The notes under the pieces: model-generated
Seen by the model: only the letters and a program-made list of their open reading frames with translations
What the model was told of the DNA's origin: nothing
The model's database searches: none
Program-made: the position numbers and the translations under genes
Part shown: positions 24,619 through 36,655 of the stretch, in pieces
How the letters are laid out: each line of letters begins with the position of its first letter
Position numbering within the stretch: the stretch's first letter is position 1
Assembly: GCA_963556195.1 (NCBI GenBank)
Contig: OY744519.1
Location: forward strand, 35,598,801 to 35,662,800
Direction of reading: 5' to 3'
From: Sepiola atlantica
Lineage: Eukaryota > Mollusca > Cephalopoda > Sepiida > Sepiolidae
DNA: 64,000 bases

Positions 24619-25639
24619 TTAGTTATGTATATGATGGGTTTCATGCCGTCGATTTTCGTGCATAAAATTCAGACATAGCTATGCTCTATTTCTGTTTTTT
24701 TTTCTTTACTCAGTACATGTTCGTCAGTGTATAACATATAATGTTTTCCACTTATTGCTTAGTGTCATCTTTTCGGTCCCTATTGGAGAGGTCTGCGAAT
24801 ATTAGGTACACACTGAATCATTTGCTTATGTGTTGCTGATAAATCATTTTCCCTGTTTTCCTGTCGTTTTGCCGTAAGGTAGTCTTTCCTTTAGTCATTC
24901 AGTCTGCTATATGTTCTAATTTACCACTTTGGCATGTATGATATAAATAACCTTATTTGTTGCGCTAGTATTTCATGTAGAGTATGGTATGTCCCGAACC
25001 GCAATCTATGTATTCCATAGTGGCAGATTGTTTTTAAGTTTCTACGATTAGCTTTCGAAGTTCTAGGTTAATTTCAGTTTATCTTCCTTCCTACACCTCA
25101 GGGGCATCTACTTTCACGTTTTTTAACCATTCTCATTTTCCAGAGATCTGTTTGTGTACTTACTTTCCAGCTACTTTTCATTATTTATAACACCAGGTAA
25201 CATTCTATATTCAGAATTTGTCGTTCTTGATCTGCAATCATTTATTTAGTTGCGTGGATATAAGCAGCCATATTTTATTGGTTCATTATGCGATTCAAGT
25301 AGCAACTTTGCATCGTGTTGATTTTATGCTAGTATTACTTCATTGGTTTATTTTCCTTTGTTTTTCTTCTTCTTGGGTTTCCTTTGGACATTTCGAATTA
25401 TCTGTATCTGGACTGTGGTATTCTGTGATCTTAATTTGGCAAGGTCAGTATTCTCAGGATAGCGACCGGTCCTCTTCTCAGAGAACCTGTCGATATTTTA
25501 GTCCCCATAATTTTACATTTATTTTGTGTCATATGTCATTGTTAGATGAATCTGGTAAACCCTATACCAGGTTTAGTTTTTCTTATCGTTATGCCACGAG
25601 CATACTGTTTAACATAGTTGAGGTATAACGTTCAACATC
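24619..25639. other. unassigned, possibly degenerate LINE body
   Basis: No clear motif on either strand. The 136-codon plus-strand frame at 25218-25628 has no recognisable domain. By position this could be decayed LINE sequence on the minus strand. Confidence 0.35.
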
Positions 25640-25910
25640 AAACACAATAATATTAGTGATTCCTTACACGAGTTATAATCAGTGTTTACTCATTGTCAAT
25701 AACAAGGGCTGTCTCCTGCAGTATATATGCTAACAAGTCTTCCCAGATTTTCAGCACTTACAACGTTTTTCGAACTATTGAAACTCATTTTGCGTTATCG
25801 CAACAACAGTTTACTACTCATTTTAGGTGTGCAACGACTTTTAACATTCGCTTGAATTTTAGTGGCAGTAAGCCTCCTGACGGTTCCTGTACTTTCTACA
25901 CTTTCTAGTA
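25640..25910 (-). mobile_element. R4-like LINE 3' UTR, minus-strand copy
   Basis: On the minus strand, 'GGAGGCTTACTGCCACT', 'TGTTGCGATAACGCAA', 'ATCTGGGAAGACTTGTT' and 'ACACTGATTATAACTCGTG' line up in order with the 3' UTR of the array at 11364-13797. It is highly diverged. Confidence 0.6.
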
Positions 25911-26014
25911 AGGATCTTGTTGGTGCCTTTCTATTTGTCTTTTTCCATCCGTCTGGGCCTTTCATGATTATTTTGTGTGTTACCAGCCGATGATGGTTCT
26001 TAAAGCACGTGTGC

Positions 26015-26018
<4 letters not shown>

Positions 26019-26058
<40 letters not shown>

Positions 26059-26098
26059 GTAGTAGTAGTAGTAGTAGCAGTAGAAGTAGTAGTAGTAG
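26019..26098. repeat. (ATT)n followed by (AGT)n microsatellite
   Basis: About 13 ATT triplets pass into about 13 AGT-type triplets. On the minus strand the first part is (AAT)n, as expected for a LINE tail of the family described at 25640-25910. Confidence 0.9.
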
Positions 26099-26534
26099 TT
26101 GTATGTTTACTACTAGTAGTGCTTATTTCTTAAATAAAGACATAACGATATGTCAGTTCTATTCGCAAAACTTCTACTTCTATTGTTAATCAACAAGCAT
26201 TTTTCATTTGATTCAATGAATTTAATAAACAATACAAAAATTTCAGTATTTGTGAATTCGTTATAATTTTAGACGGTTCATTTGAGTGAAAGCATAAATA
26301 GCGCAATTCAACTAACATAAAATGTTTGTTCTCCTCAAGTCAAATGACCATAAAATAACTTTCAGTTAATAACGTTCTTCTATTTATCGATAAAACCTAA
26401 AGGCTTTATGTTGAAAACGCTTTAACCTGCGGTTTACTATACGTTAATGTATATTTACTGAGCTGAACATGTATGTAACATATGGCTTATTAACAAGAAA
26501 AAAATATGTAACCCGAGGGAACATATATTTACTA

Positions 26535-26596
<62 letters not shown>

Positions 26597-28500
26597 CACT
26601 TTTCAACCGTATTCTGTGTATTAATAACTCCATAGAAATAGGTTATATGGAAAAAGAGACGCATGAAAACTCTTAATCTAAGACACTTCAAACAGTTCGT
26701 TTCCCCTTTTATCAAACTCTTTGAAGAGATCAGTAACCTCATTGTGCCTGGAAGCTTTGCAAAACTATTCTCATAAACCATGCATTGTTGAGAAAAAGAA
26801 AAACTTATAAAATGAACACGAAGGAATTGCAGCGATGCCATCGGCTAGAAACGCGCTTTTACACAAATGCATATCTTTGAGTCAGTTCCAAGGCAGGGCG
26901 TATGACTTGCGGGAATTATTCCAGCATAAACGGCCTGATAAATATATACTATGTATAAATAAACTATTTTTATTAAGTCGTCTCAGTGGCATTACCAGAG
27001 GAGAAAGACGGGAAGTTGGACGAAGAGTTATGGGGACAGCTGGACGGATGAAAGATTAATCGTAAGGGTTGTGGGAGATAAGTAGAGGGTTGTAACGACG
27101 GGCGGTTAGGGTTAAGGTTTAACTGATAGTAAGAGGGAATGAAGGATCGAGAGGTAATGGTGGAGAGATAGTCCAGAATTCTGGGCGGTTCGAATGACAG
27201 AAGGAGAAACGGAGTAAAAAAAGATGGATAGAGGATGATGGAGTGAAGTGGACGCATTAAAAAAGATGGCTAAGAAAAAGTGAAAAAGTGTCGATGGGTG
27301 GACAGAAAATTGTAAGTTTGAACGAAGGAGTGAAGTGGACGCATAGACGTCGTGAAAGAGAAGAGGTATAAGGTGAGAGAGTGGCGAGAAGTGGACAGAA
27401 AGATCCGTAATTCGAACGGACAGAAAGGCGGAAGAGAAGGACAGACACGTTGGAGGTCGGATACAAATACCATTTTAGAGAAACATCTGAATAGACGGTT
27501 GGTATTAGGATATACCGATTTAACGAATATATGGCGAATGTGGAGACGGATGTTCGAAATGCATTTGGACATACAGACGTATGTGAGGGTGAATGACATA
27601 TACGGACAGTTGTATAATAGAGTGCAATAGATTTTTAAAGACAAGGCATGAAGCAACTTGATATAAAGAGCTAAAAAAACAATTTCAAGGTTAAAAACTA
27701 GCCAAAGGTATGTGTTAGATGGCTAGATTTCGACAAGGAAAACAGCAATTCTTCTCCCTTTTGTAAGAAACGTCGCTCATGGAATGTGAGGAGTAAAAGA
27801 CAAAGTAAGAGAAGCGAGGGCGCTCAAGGTAAACTCAATGCTCACTTTCTACTTTGTTTCAATTAAAAGATATGCTCCATATAGAGAGTTCAGAGATAAG
27901 CAAAATATAGTCATACCTAAAGGGAGTGGATCGTCTGTGTTCCTATACCTTCAAACCAGAAATAAAAATGTTTGATATTAATTGCTGGTTCAACATGGCC
28001 GTTGAAAAAAAATTGTTAAATTTGTACCTTGGATTTAGCTGACTTTTTTATCTGTTAACTCTAAAATATAGGATTGAAAAGTTGAACAACAATTATGAGT
28101 TTAAGTAAAACTATGAATTAAAAAAATAAATACAAATATTTAAAACTAATTTTTTTTAGACGATATAAAATTATCAAGCAGAAACATTGTTAGTAATAAT
28201 TCATTTTGATGCTAGTTTCTGATTAGACACTTGGTAATCACAACTTTTACAAACTCATCCGTTGTTTATAGAAAGTTATGGACGCATTTTTACATTATAC
28301 GCGCATATAACAACTCATCATTGTGCCTAGAGAAACAGGTTCTGCAGCCTAGGGTTAAAACCGAAAATTAGCTGATTATTTCAACCGGTAACGAAACACA
28401 CACCTTACTGCATAACTCAATTGTAATAATCATATTTTATAGCCCCTGCATCTCCCCGATCTCCCCGCATCTCCTCTTTCTCTCTCTGCCACTGTCTCTC
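26099..28500. other. spacer with purine-rich segment
   Basis: Contains a (TA)n array at 26537-26593 and a strand-biased purine-rich segment at about 26990-27460. Inside the latter 'gagtgaagtggacgcat' occurs twice (near 27241 and 27327), marking an imperfect tandem duplication. No gene is recognised. Confidence 0.45.
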
Positions 28501-28502
28501 TC

Positions 28503-28558
<56 letters not shown>

Positions 28559-28741
28559 TTTATAGTTGTATTCCAATGACCACATGAAAACTCAATCTAA
28601 AATCAGTATTTTAATATTCAGTTTAATTTCCTTTATTTTAATATGTCGGCGAATAACTGGCAAACACAACCCTTTATGTTATTTTAATTATTAAACTATT
28701 TTCTTTTTTATGTTCTTCAAAATTAAAACATTTTCTTACAC

Positions 28742-28801
<60 letters not shown>

Positions 28802-29649
28802 GAATAATTGTTACAATCCCGATATTGTTCATTCAAATATCGATGTCAAGATCAAACACTTTCATGAATGTCAACTTTTTGTTCATTTAAAATGTCCAAC
28901 TTACTTCAGATTATCTTGGTGATGTAATGTTAGCATAACATTTATTAACCAGGTTTCTGTATGTGCGCGTCGCAGTTACAAGCCTTCGAACCTAGAATCG
29001 TTTATTCTGCTTGACCTATTTTAAAATCTGAACACAAGGATGTTCTCAACTTCACCATATCAGTTTTTACTTATTAATTTAAATGTCGGTGCAGTGCCGT
29101 ATACGTGAGAAGATAGTGCAAAGGTGTAATCTAGAATATAAAACCCCCACACCCCCTTGAGGTACGCCAGGTCCAACTATGTGAACTAAATAATTTAGTC
29201 AACACATCCGGGTAATCTATTGCTCACCAACTTATAAATAGCGCCAAATGTGCATCAGCTTACATTAGTGACAATTCTATGTAAGAAGTAGATCACAGTC
29301 ATGGAAACAATATATATTATTTCATTAAAACTCTTCCTGTTTAAAATAAGGAGTGTCCCCTAGGACTTAATGCGATCTTCTTGTGACCCCCCATTTTTTT
29401 CTCGCCCTAAACTGTCACTGATCTTCATTTCACTCGATATTTTAAGATTTAATCGTAGTGCATACATTTTATTTACACCTATTTACTCTGAGGAGTGTGG
29501 ACGATATCCGGCACAGTAGATTTAAGTAATTGTAACTGTCTCCCGTTTTTTAAACTTCAATTTCATTCCTCTCTAGAAATGTCACACACATCTTTATTCC
29601 TTGCCATAATTATATTTTCTACCACCAAAATGTATTTATATATACACAC

Positions 29650-29691
<42 letters not shown>

Positions 29692-29811
29692 CTCTGCAGA
29701 CAGATGTTACACAGTACAAATTACATTCGTCTCATTTCTAACAATAAAATATAATATATATATATATGTATATATATTATATATATATATATATTGTATA
29801 TATATATACTG

Positions 29812-29855
<44 letters not shown>

Positions 29856-29860
29856 CCAGG
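28501..29860. repeat. TA-array-rich spacer
   Basis: (TA)n arrays at about 28505-28557, 28743-28800, 29656-29687 and 29756-29852. The DNA between them has no recognised gene. Confidence 0.7.
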
Positions 29861-29861
29861 T

Positions 29862-29910
29862 AGGGTAAAAATCCACAGGGTAGAAATCCAAAGGGTAGAA
29901 ATCCAAAGGG
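29862..29910. repeat. 15-bp tandem repeat, about three copies
   Basis: Units AGGGTAAAAATCCAC, AGGGTAGAAATCCAA and AGGGTAGAAATCCAA, plus a partial fourth unit. Confidence 0.9.
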
Positions 29911-29960
29911 AATCAAACCGGGCTTATAAAAGAGTGCTCAATAAAAATATAGAGCTGTAT

Positions 29961-30190
29961 AGTGAGTGTTTTTTATTCAAACATGTACAAAATCTGCTAC
30001 ACTGGCATGTCGATGTTATCGATCTACAGCTATCAAGAGCTGAGGTCTGATCAGGCAGAAGGTTTTTTTGTGATCCAACCCGGTCGATGAAATCCAGGAA
30101 GAATGGAAATAAGCAAATAGAAGGGGGAATAATAGTCATGTGACTAATTATTTAAAAAGATTGGCCGTTAGAAAAGTTTAATTTTACAAT
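29961..30190 (-). mobile_element. Penelope-like element terminal repeat, inverted arm 1
   Basis: 230 bases that are the near-exact reverse complement of 31291-31520. In minus orientation this is the 3' part of the RT fragment described next. It runs from the codons for 'IVKLN' through 'catgtttgaataaaaaac' to the edge of the element. Confidence 0.8.
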
Positions 30191-30745
30191 TTCTTCAATA
30201 TCTCTATCTTTAGTTAAGTTGTAGAGGATGTATAGGTCAACTAGGTCGGTGATATCTGCAGAGATGAAAGAACCCATCGAAACATCAAAGATACCAGATT
30301 GATTGCTCTTTGTCCCTTGATCGTATTTACTAATTAACACTGTTTTCTACATTTTCTTACAATGTTAATCACTTCTTCAGAGATATCTGAGGGAAGAGGA
30401 GCAAATTCCATTACGTTTTCGAACAGTTCATTAGAAATCGAGGGATAGTAGTTAACTTTATCAAATTGAATGAAGAGCAATTTGTCTTGTTTTTTATCTT
30501 GCAGAACCAATCAATTGTATCGGTAGTGTTGATCCATTGCTTTAGTTTGTATGTTGATTTAATATTTTTGTTGATTTTTTTAGAATAATTTTGTTGATTT
30601 TTCCGGTTTCTTGTTTTGTGGCGTTGATTAGTCTAGTCGTAGGCTTGGTTTGAAAGTCAGGTTTGTGGTCTTTAAGGAGTATATATGCTTCCCTCACCTT
30701 CAATTTACTAACCCTATCACTGATCTTAAGCTTGTCAGTGACTTT
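30152..30745 (-). pseudogene. Penelope-superfamily-like reverse transcriptase fragment
   Basis: Minus-strand segments in order: 'REAYILLKDHKPDF', 'TTRLINATKQETGKINKIIL', 'YKLKQWINTTDTIDWF', 'LLFIQFDKVNYYPSISNELF', 'ISEEVINIVRK', 'SGIFDVSMGSFISADITDLV'. This is the order of an RT with 'KDHK', an 'FDxxxFYPSIS' motif A and an 'FDVTMGSYDGAE'-type motif B. It has two frameshifts and a stop near 30350, and it ends before the catalytic motif C. The flanking inverted arms are typical of Penelope-like elements. The subgroup is not determined. Confidence 0.7.
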
Positions 30746-31290
30746 TACTAAAAATAAAAGTAATTACCACTATGTTTTAATTCATTACTAAATATTACTT
30801 AGAATTAAAATGCATCTATTTATCACCCAAAATAATTTAAACTAAATGTTAATAGGTCGAAATATAATAATATAATGTATTAATACTATTGCTATAAATC
30901 TATATACGATTTTCACTAAGAATAATCACCACTATATTTTATTAAATATTATCTAGAATAAAAATACATTTATTTACCACCAATAATAATTTAAACTAAA
31001 TATTACTTTAAGATATTATCGTTGAATTTAGTCGTCTATATTAAATCGGTCGAAATATCCCCATTCCTTTGACACGCGACAAAATCCCACTTGCAAAATA
31101 TCTGTCGCGTGTCATGGCGTCGGGCTAGACACATAACCCCCTCCCGCCCAAAAAACTTTTAATTGGCTATAGACACCCACCCCTAACACCCGCTTTACTT
31201 TTCTTTATTTCTCTTCTCCTTTCCCTTCTTTTCCTTTCATTCGGCGCCCCTGCCCTAGCTTAGCGTTGAATAAAAATAAAAATATGAATT
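30746..31290. repeat. AT-rich spacer with an imperfect 165-bp duplication
   Basis: 'accactatgttttaatt...aaactaaatgtta' (about 30763-30850) recurs as 'accactatattttatt...aaactaaatatta' (about 30928-31005). The end is G/C-rich with unassigned sequence. Confidence 0.55.
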
Positions 31291-31515
31291 ATTGTAAAAT
31301 TAAACTTTTCTAACGGCCAATTTTTTTAAATAATTGGTCACATGACTATTATTCCTCCTTCTTTTGGCTTAGCTCCATTCTTCCTGGATTTCATCGACCG
31401 GATTGGATCGCAAAAAAACCTTCTGCCTGATGAGACCTCAGCTCTTGATAGCTGTATATCGATAACATCGACATGCCAGTGTAGCAGACTTTGTACATGT
31501 TTGAATAAAAAACAT

Positions 31516-31520
<5 letters not shown>
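31291..31520 (+). mobile_element. Penelope-like element terminal repeat, inverted arm 2
   Basis: Reverse complement of 29961-30190 with few substitutions, for example 'gatgagacct' against 'gatcagacct'. It starts in the codons for 'IVKLNFSNGQ' and ends at a (TA)n array (31520-31581). Confidence 0.8.
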
Positions 31521-31584
<64 letters not shown>

Positions 31585-31594
31585 TAAGTTAGAT
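31521..31594. repeat. (TA)n array
   Basis: About 30 TA dinucleotides directly at the end of the inverted arm. Confidence 0.95.
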
Positions 31595-31960
31595 ATGTTT
31601 ATATCGTTATATATTTGTATGTACAAGATTCACCTTTGTACTAATTAATCGATCATTATGCATTTTGGAGCAAGATTACTAGGCATAATTAGTCCAAATG
31701 TAAGCTCTATTTTGTTTAATTTAGGTTTACGAATAGGGACTAAATAGGGGATGGAAACCCTCCGTGTAAACTTTGATAACTTTGATGTTTTTAATAGGTA
31801 TTAGACATAAATTAATAAATATACTCTAAATTTCAAGTTCTTTATATGATTTTAAAAAGAGTTAAGGGCATATAATATGGCCACATGCTCTCGTTTGAAA
31901 ATTCAAATGCATCAAATGTACGTTAAATGTTATGCATAGTCATTAGACACCAATTAAGCA
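31595..31960 (+). repeat. dispersed AT-rich family, copy 1
   Basis: Shares 'tatttgtatgtacaagattc', 'gatcattatgcattttgg', 'aattaataaatat' and 'gggcatataatatggccaca' with copies at 32510-32905 and 34105-34400. Probably a non-autonomous mobile element. The opening resembles sequences I associate with Helitron-type families, but no terminus is visible. Confidence 0.6.
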
Positions 31961-32509
31961 AGAGTCCCTTGATTTTACTTTTTTTTTTTAAGTTTTAGCC
32001 TAAAATTTTAGACCTTTTCCTGGAAGCAAAATTATGTAATGGATTTTGATATGAATTACATTATTTGATTTTGAAACAATTCATTTAAAGATGTGTAAAG
32101 TTATAATTGTTTATCTTAGCGACAGAAGTTTAATCACTAACTACTATCGGACGATACCTTATTTTAATATTTGTGAAAAGACGGATGCATGACTTCCTGT
32201 CTGTTATAAAACTGGCAGAATGTAATCTAATGGAATGATTGTTACATGAAGAAAGATCAAATATAAATCAAACCTTACAGGCATCCGAACGATAACACGA
32301 CATCAATGAGATAACGATAAGAACTCAGCGAGTGCAGATGATTGGATAAAAGTAATATTTACTGTTGAATCACAATTTAGCTTTGGCTAAGATGATGATG
32401 CTTTAACATTGTCTGATGTCGTTCCAATAACATATCTTATTATGACTGCTTGATGAAAACAACAAATTATGCCCCTAGTCATTTGTGATATCCCGAACTA
32501 TATAAAATT
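31961..32509. other. spacer
   Basis: Nothing recognised. Confidence 0.5.
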
Positions 32510-32905
32510 GTGTATGTTTATATGTTCGTATATTTGTATGTACAGGATTCACTCCTAAACCAATAAACTGATCATTAGTATTTTGGAACAAAACTGATAT
32601 GCGTAAGAAGTCCAAGTGTAGGTTATATTTAGTTCAATTTTCTGTTATGCGAAAGGAGATAAAAAGGGGACGGAAATATTTCGAAAAGATTCAAATACTT
32701 CCGATTTTTGTGAAATTTTAGCAATAGTTAGTAGACATAACAATTAATAAATATTCCCCAAATTTTAGTTTATTTGAATATGCAAAGGATTTTAAGGGGC
32801 ATAATATGGGCATAGGCGCTCATTGTAAAATTCAAACATTTCAGATTGTCATTAAAGTTGGTCTATAGTCATGAAACGACAATTAAGTCAAATTATCTTA
32901 ATTTC
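32510..32905 (+). repeat. dispersed AT-rich family, copy 2
   Basis: Collinear with copy 1: 'gtatatttgtatgtacagga', 'aactgatcattagtattttgg', 'ataacaattaataaatattc' and 'ggggcataatatgggcata'. Confidence 0.6.
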
Positions 32906-34104
32906 AATATTTTCTCAAAACTCTTAAATCTTAAAATTTAGATATTTCGAGAATAAAAATACTGTAATGAATTTTGATCCAAATTAGGATAAGTATTCTA
33001 GACATAAGGTTTAGTATCATTATATCTTGATTTTTATCTTAGTAAGGGGACATGAAACTGTTGCAAAACTGTTCAGTTCGAGGAATGAATTTTATCCGTC
33101 CTAGGACGGGTATTCTTTTAGTGTTTATACAATTACATATCATTCATGATGTATTTTATAAAATACCATTCATAATATGAATGTAAAGTAAAAGAGCAGT
33201 CAGGGTGGTTAATACATACCTCAGTGTTCATGCAGAAAATTATAATTGTTGACCCTTTTCTAATTCCATCGCGACTGATCTCTAATCTCTCTCTCTCTGT
33301 GAGATGTACTTGAAGAATTGCCAACGGTTAAAGGCTTTCCTTTCTTCCCCTATCGTTCTGTGGAATTTCCATAGAGGTAGCTTCTTTCCAATGGCTTGTC
33401 GGCTGTAGAACACATCGCCCCATTACTGCTTCCTGATAGGTTACAACATAGTTGTCTTCAAATCCAATGTCAACATATACTTTTCATAAACCGTACCGTA
33501 ACTAATCAAACTTAGTTCATTCCATTGATCAAATTTAGTACTCCCATAATGGTTTTCATCTTTCGGCTGACAATACTTCCATCATATTAACTCTTTATCT
33601 CGAGTTGCTAGCCTTCATAAGTGGTGGAAAAATAGGAAAAGAATTGCAAATATAGCGCAATTTTTAGGACAGCAATATGCTTTACAGCGCGAAATGGGTC
33701 AACATATTTCCCAAGAAAAGCATAGCTAGCAAACTTAATCGGATCGAAATTTAAAAAAATCGATTACGACAAATCTGATTAGCCAAGCAAACTGTCACGA
33801 GTTTGATATAAAATAATGTTTGATATAAAATAATGTTCGCCTCAATGAAGGTGTTATAAAACCAGTTGGAATGAAAAAACATTAAGGTCTTATTTATTGA
33901 TGATTTCATAATGTGTTCTTCCGAATTATTAGTTACTTTATCTTAAGTTAAAAATATATTGATTATTATTAATAAAATAGTTAGGCAATTAAATAAATGA
34001 TTTATTCTTCCTTTAGTTTAAAATAACGGAAAGTATTCTACGAGTGATCGGTCACTATTTTCTGCTCAGAGTAGTTGCTCAATAGACATGAATTCTATTT
34101 ATAA
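32906..34104. other. AT-rich spacer
   Basis: No gene recognised in about 1.2 kb. A short direct duplication 'tttgatataaaataatgtt' lies near 33801-33838. Confidence 0.5.
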
Positions 34105-34400
34105 AAAAGGTATACTGTATACATGTTATATATTTTTCTGTATAAGATTCACTTCTAATCTATTCAACATATAATTATGAATTTCGGTACACAGCTGTTA
34201 GGTGTAAGGTGAGCAATGTGGACTATATATAGTTATATTTAGTTTCAGGCAAATGGGGAAAATATTGGGTTAATCCCGTCGTGAAAATTCAGATACCTCA
34301 AATATTTATTAAATTTAAACTATAGGAATTAATACATATTCCCAACGTTTAGTATTATTTGGGTTGTTTTAAAGGGTTTTAGAAGTAATAATATAAACAC
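34105..34400 (+). repeat. dispersed AT-rich family, copy 3
   Basis: Diverged copy: 'tttctgtataagattcactt', 'aattatgaatttcggtacac', 'gaaaattcagatacctcaaa', 'gaattaatacatattcccaa'. Confidence 0.5.
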
Positions 34401-34694
34401 AACCTATTTTTCTTAAATTCAAGATTTGCATTATATTTTTTAATTATCCAAATATAATTTATTATTGAATCATCCGAAAACATATCATTTCTTATTCAGT
34501 TTATTATAACGAAATTTTGATACACAAACTATTACAACATTAAAATATTTACGTTCTAAAAATAAAGGGTATATTTTGTTTTGATGTTACAATAATGGTA
34601 ACTAGATTTGGCATAAAAATAAATTCTTAACAAATATTTAAAAATAACAACATATTTATTCATATAAAAAAATAATGCTCCATAAGTATAAATA

Positions 34695-34760
<66 letters not shown>

Positions 34761-34780
34761 TATCCTTTTATCTACCCATA

Positions 34781-34839
<59 letters not shown>
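34401..34839. repeat. AT-rich spacer and (TA)n arrays
   Basis: (TA)n at about 34696-34760 and 34780-34839, the second ending at the Penelope-type arm. Confidence 0.8.
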
Positions 34840-34841
<2 letters not shown>

Positions 34842-35098
34842 GAAATGAAAAAGGTAAAACCTCAAAAGATATTTTTTATGTGTTCATCAAGGTTTCGTCT
34901 TTATTCGTAAGACTTCTTCAGGGTGATAATGTAAAGAAATAATTCATGGAAGTACTTGGACATATAGGGTTGACACAGTGGGTTGAATAGAGGAAAGTAG
35001 TAGCCAGCTACTGGAAAAACAGTAGGGCTGACGTCCGGACTTGGTGAAGTCAGTTGTGATGAAATGAAAATAAATGTTGATGAAACTGAGTGAAAAAG
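34840..35098 (-). mobile_element. Penelope-like element terminal repeat, inverted copy
   Basis: Reverse complement of 36204-36463, including the conserved tail hairpin 'aagtcttacaaataaagac'. The left copy is inverted compared with the GIY-YIG fragment that follows, an arrangement known for Penelope-like elements. Confidence 0.9.
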
Positions 35099-35580
35099 AG
35101 ACAGACCCCTTCTCTTACCCACGCATTTCAACAGCACATCCATATACAACAAGCTTAACAAACTAGGCATTCCAAACATCACAATCCATAAAACAAACAT
35201 TAAACACATCAAGACATTTACAATAAAAACGAAATTTCATGTCGGCTTATACACTGCCCCATGCAACGACTGCCATCACATTTACATGGGAGAAACACAA
35301 CGTGAATTGAAAAAAAGATTGAATGAACACAACAGGGACATAAAAAAATAACCCTCTCAGTGCACTTTTCTCCCATGCACTAGACCACGGTCATGCCTTC
35401 AAATTTGAACAAGCCGAAATCACCAAATACATCCACAACAAAGCTCGGCAAAGACTACTGGAAACTGCTCTCATCACTGCCTCCAACACCATCAAGCAAC
35501 GAAATGGCTTCTATAATTTATCGCCCTTAATAAGCAAAATCATCCTTACTGAACAAAGACTCATCCCAAATCATAGATAA
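35099..35580 (+). pseudogene. GIY-YIG endonuclease domain, C-terminus of a Penelope-like element
   Basis: Frame 1 (to a stop at about 35349) reads 'NKLGIPNITIHKTNIK', then 'GLYTAPCNDCHHIYMGETQ', then 'ELKKRLNEHNRDIKK'. This is the GIY-YIG core, here GLY...IYM, with the C-x2-C spacing and the R..EH helix seen in Penelope endonucleases. After the stop, the next frame continues with 'NPLSALFSHALDHGHAFKFE', 'RQRLLETALI', 'TIKQRNGFYNLSPLI' and ends at 35580. One frameshift/stop thus splits the domain. No RT remains upstream: the copy is 5'-truncated at the junction with the inverted arm. The role would be nicking target DNA for reverse transcription. This copy is inactive. Confidence 0.9.
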
Positions 35581-36496
35581 CATTTATTTTTTATTAATTT
35601 TTTCTCTCAGATCTTAATGACACTCTCCCACTTATCTCCGTATATACACCAATACACCCCCACACACATCTTCATTCTCAACGAATCTTAACTTCTTTTA
35701 ACTTACTTTTTCCCTCATATTCTAACATAGCAAACCGGCCAAATATTCTCGCCTTTCAAAATATTTCAAATATTTCACACCTAATCACAACAAATCTCCC
35801 CTCTCCCCCTTCCTCCATTTTCCCCCCTTTAAACCACTTCTCTCGTACTCTCACCCACCAATACCTCCCACTCTTAAATCCCCTCATTTTTCAAATCCTC
35901 TCCAAAACCGTGACATTTACCCATCCACCAAAATAACAGGCCCCCTCCCTTCTTCTACCAACCTTCTACTTCTCTGCATACACCCCCAACCCCTGCACAC
36001 ATCTTTCACCATGAACCCAAACTTTCCAACCTACTCACCCCTCACAGTCTTTGCCACAGTCACCTGGCTAAACATTCCATCCTCCTCTTTCCCAACCTCT
36101 CCACTCCTTCATTCAATGCTATCAACATTATTCCCGCTCACCCCACCCTCCACTTTTTCACTTACAACCATCCACAGTATCCCTGCTCACCCCCACCCTT
36201 CCACTTTTTCACTCAGTTTCATCAATATTTATTTTCATTCCTCACAACTGATTTCACCAAGTCCGGACGTCAGCCCTACTGTTTTTCCAGTAGCTGGCTA
36301 CTACTTTCTTCCATTCAACCCACCATGTCAACCCTATATGTCCAAGTACTTGCATGACATTTTTTCTTTATATTATCATCCTGAAGAAGTCTTACAAATA
36401 AAGACGAAACGTTGATGAACACATAAAAAACATCCTTTTTGTTTTTTTCCTTTTTCATTTCCCATTACGTTGGATTACCTTCATTCTTCTTTGCCT
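35581..36496 (+). mobile_element. Penelope-like element 3' UTR and tail
   Basis: C-rich untranslated sequence collinear with the tail at 15074-15510. The 134-codon open frame at 36011-36415 is low-complexity S/P/T-rich and not a gene. The terminal part (36204-36463) is the direct partner of the inverted arm at 34840-35098. Near its end lies a hairpin GTCTT...AAGAC between CTGAAGA and GAAACG, which resembles a degenerate hammerhead layout. Confidence 0.8.
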
Positions 36497-36520
36497 ATAT
36501 ATATATATATATATATATAT

Positions 36521-36560
<40 letters not shown>
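36497..36560. repeat. (TA)n array
   Basis: TA dinucleotides with one interruption, between the Penelope tail and the RT reading frame that follows. Confidence 0.9.
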
Positions 36561-36564
<4 letters not shown>

Positions 36565-36655
36565 AAATAAAAAAGTAGAACGTTTAAAAGAATTTAAACC
36601 CCCTAAAAGAACGAATCCCCTCCTTAGAAATCCACAAATAACGACGGAGCTTGAC

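Noticed and set aside
25218..25628. 136-codon plus-strand open frame
   Set aside because: No domain or motif; lies between minus-strand LINE pieces and is probably chance.
27270..27656. Overlapping open frames on both strands
   Set aside because: Explained by the purine/pyrimidine strand bias and an imperfect tandem duplication.
31425..31475. CTGATGA in the inverted arm of the second Penelope-like locus, as a possible hammerhead
   Set aside because: No GAAA core or matching stem II follows, and the other arm reads CTGATCA.
36011..36415. 134-codon S/P/T-rich open frame
   Set aside because: Lies in the Penelope 3' UTR and is collinear with the non-coding copy at 15074-15510.
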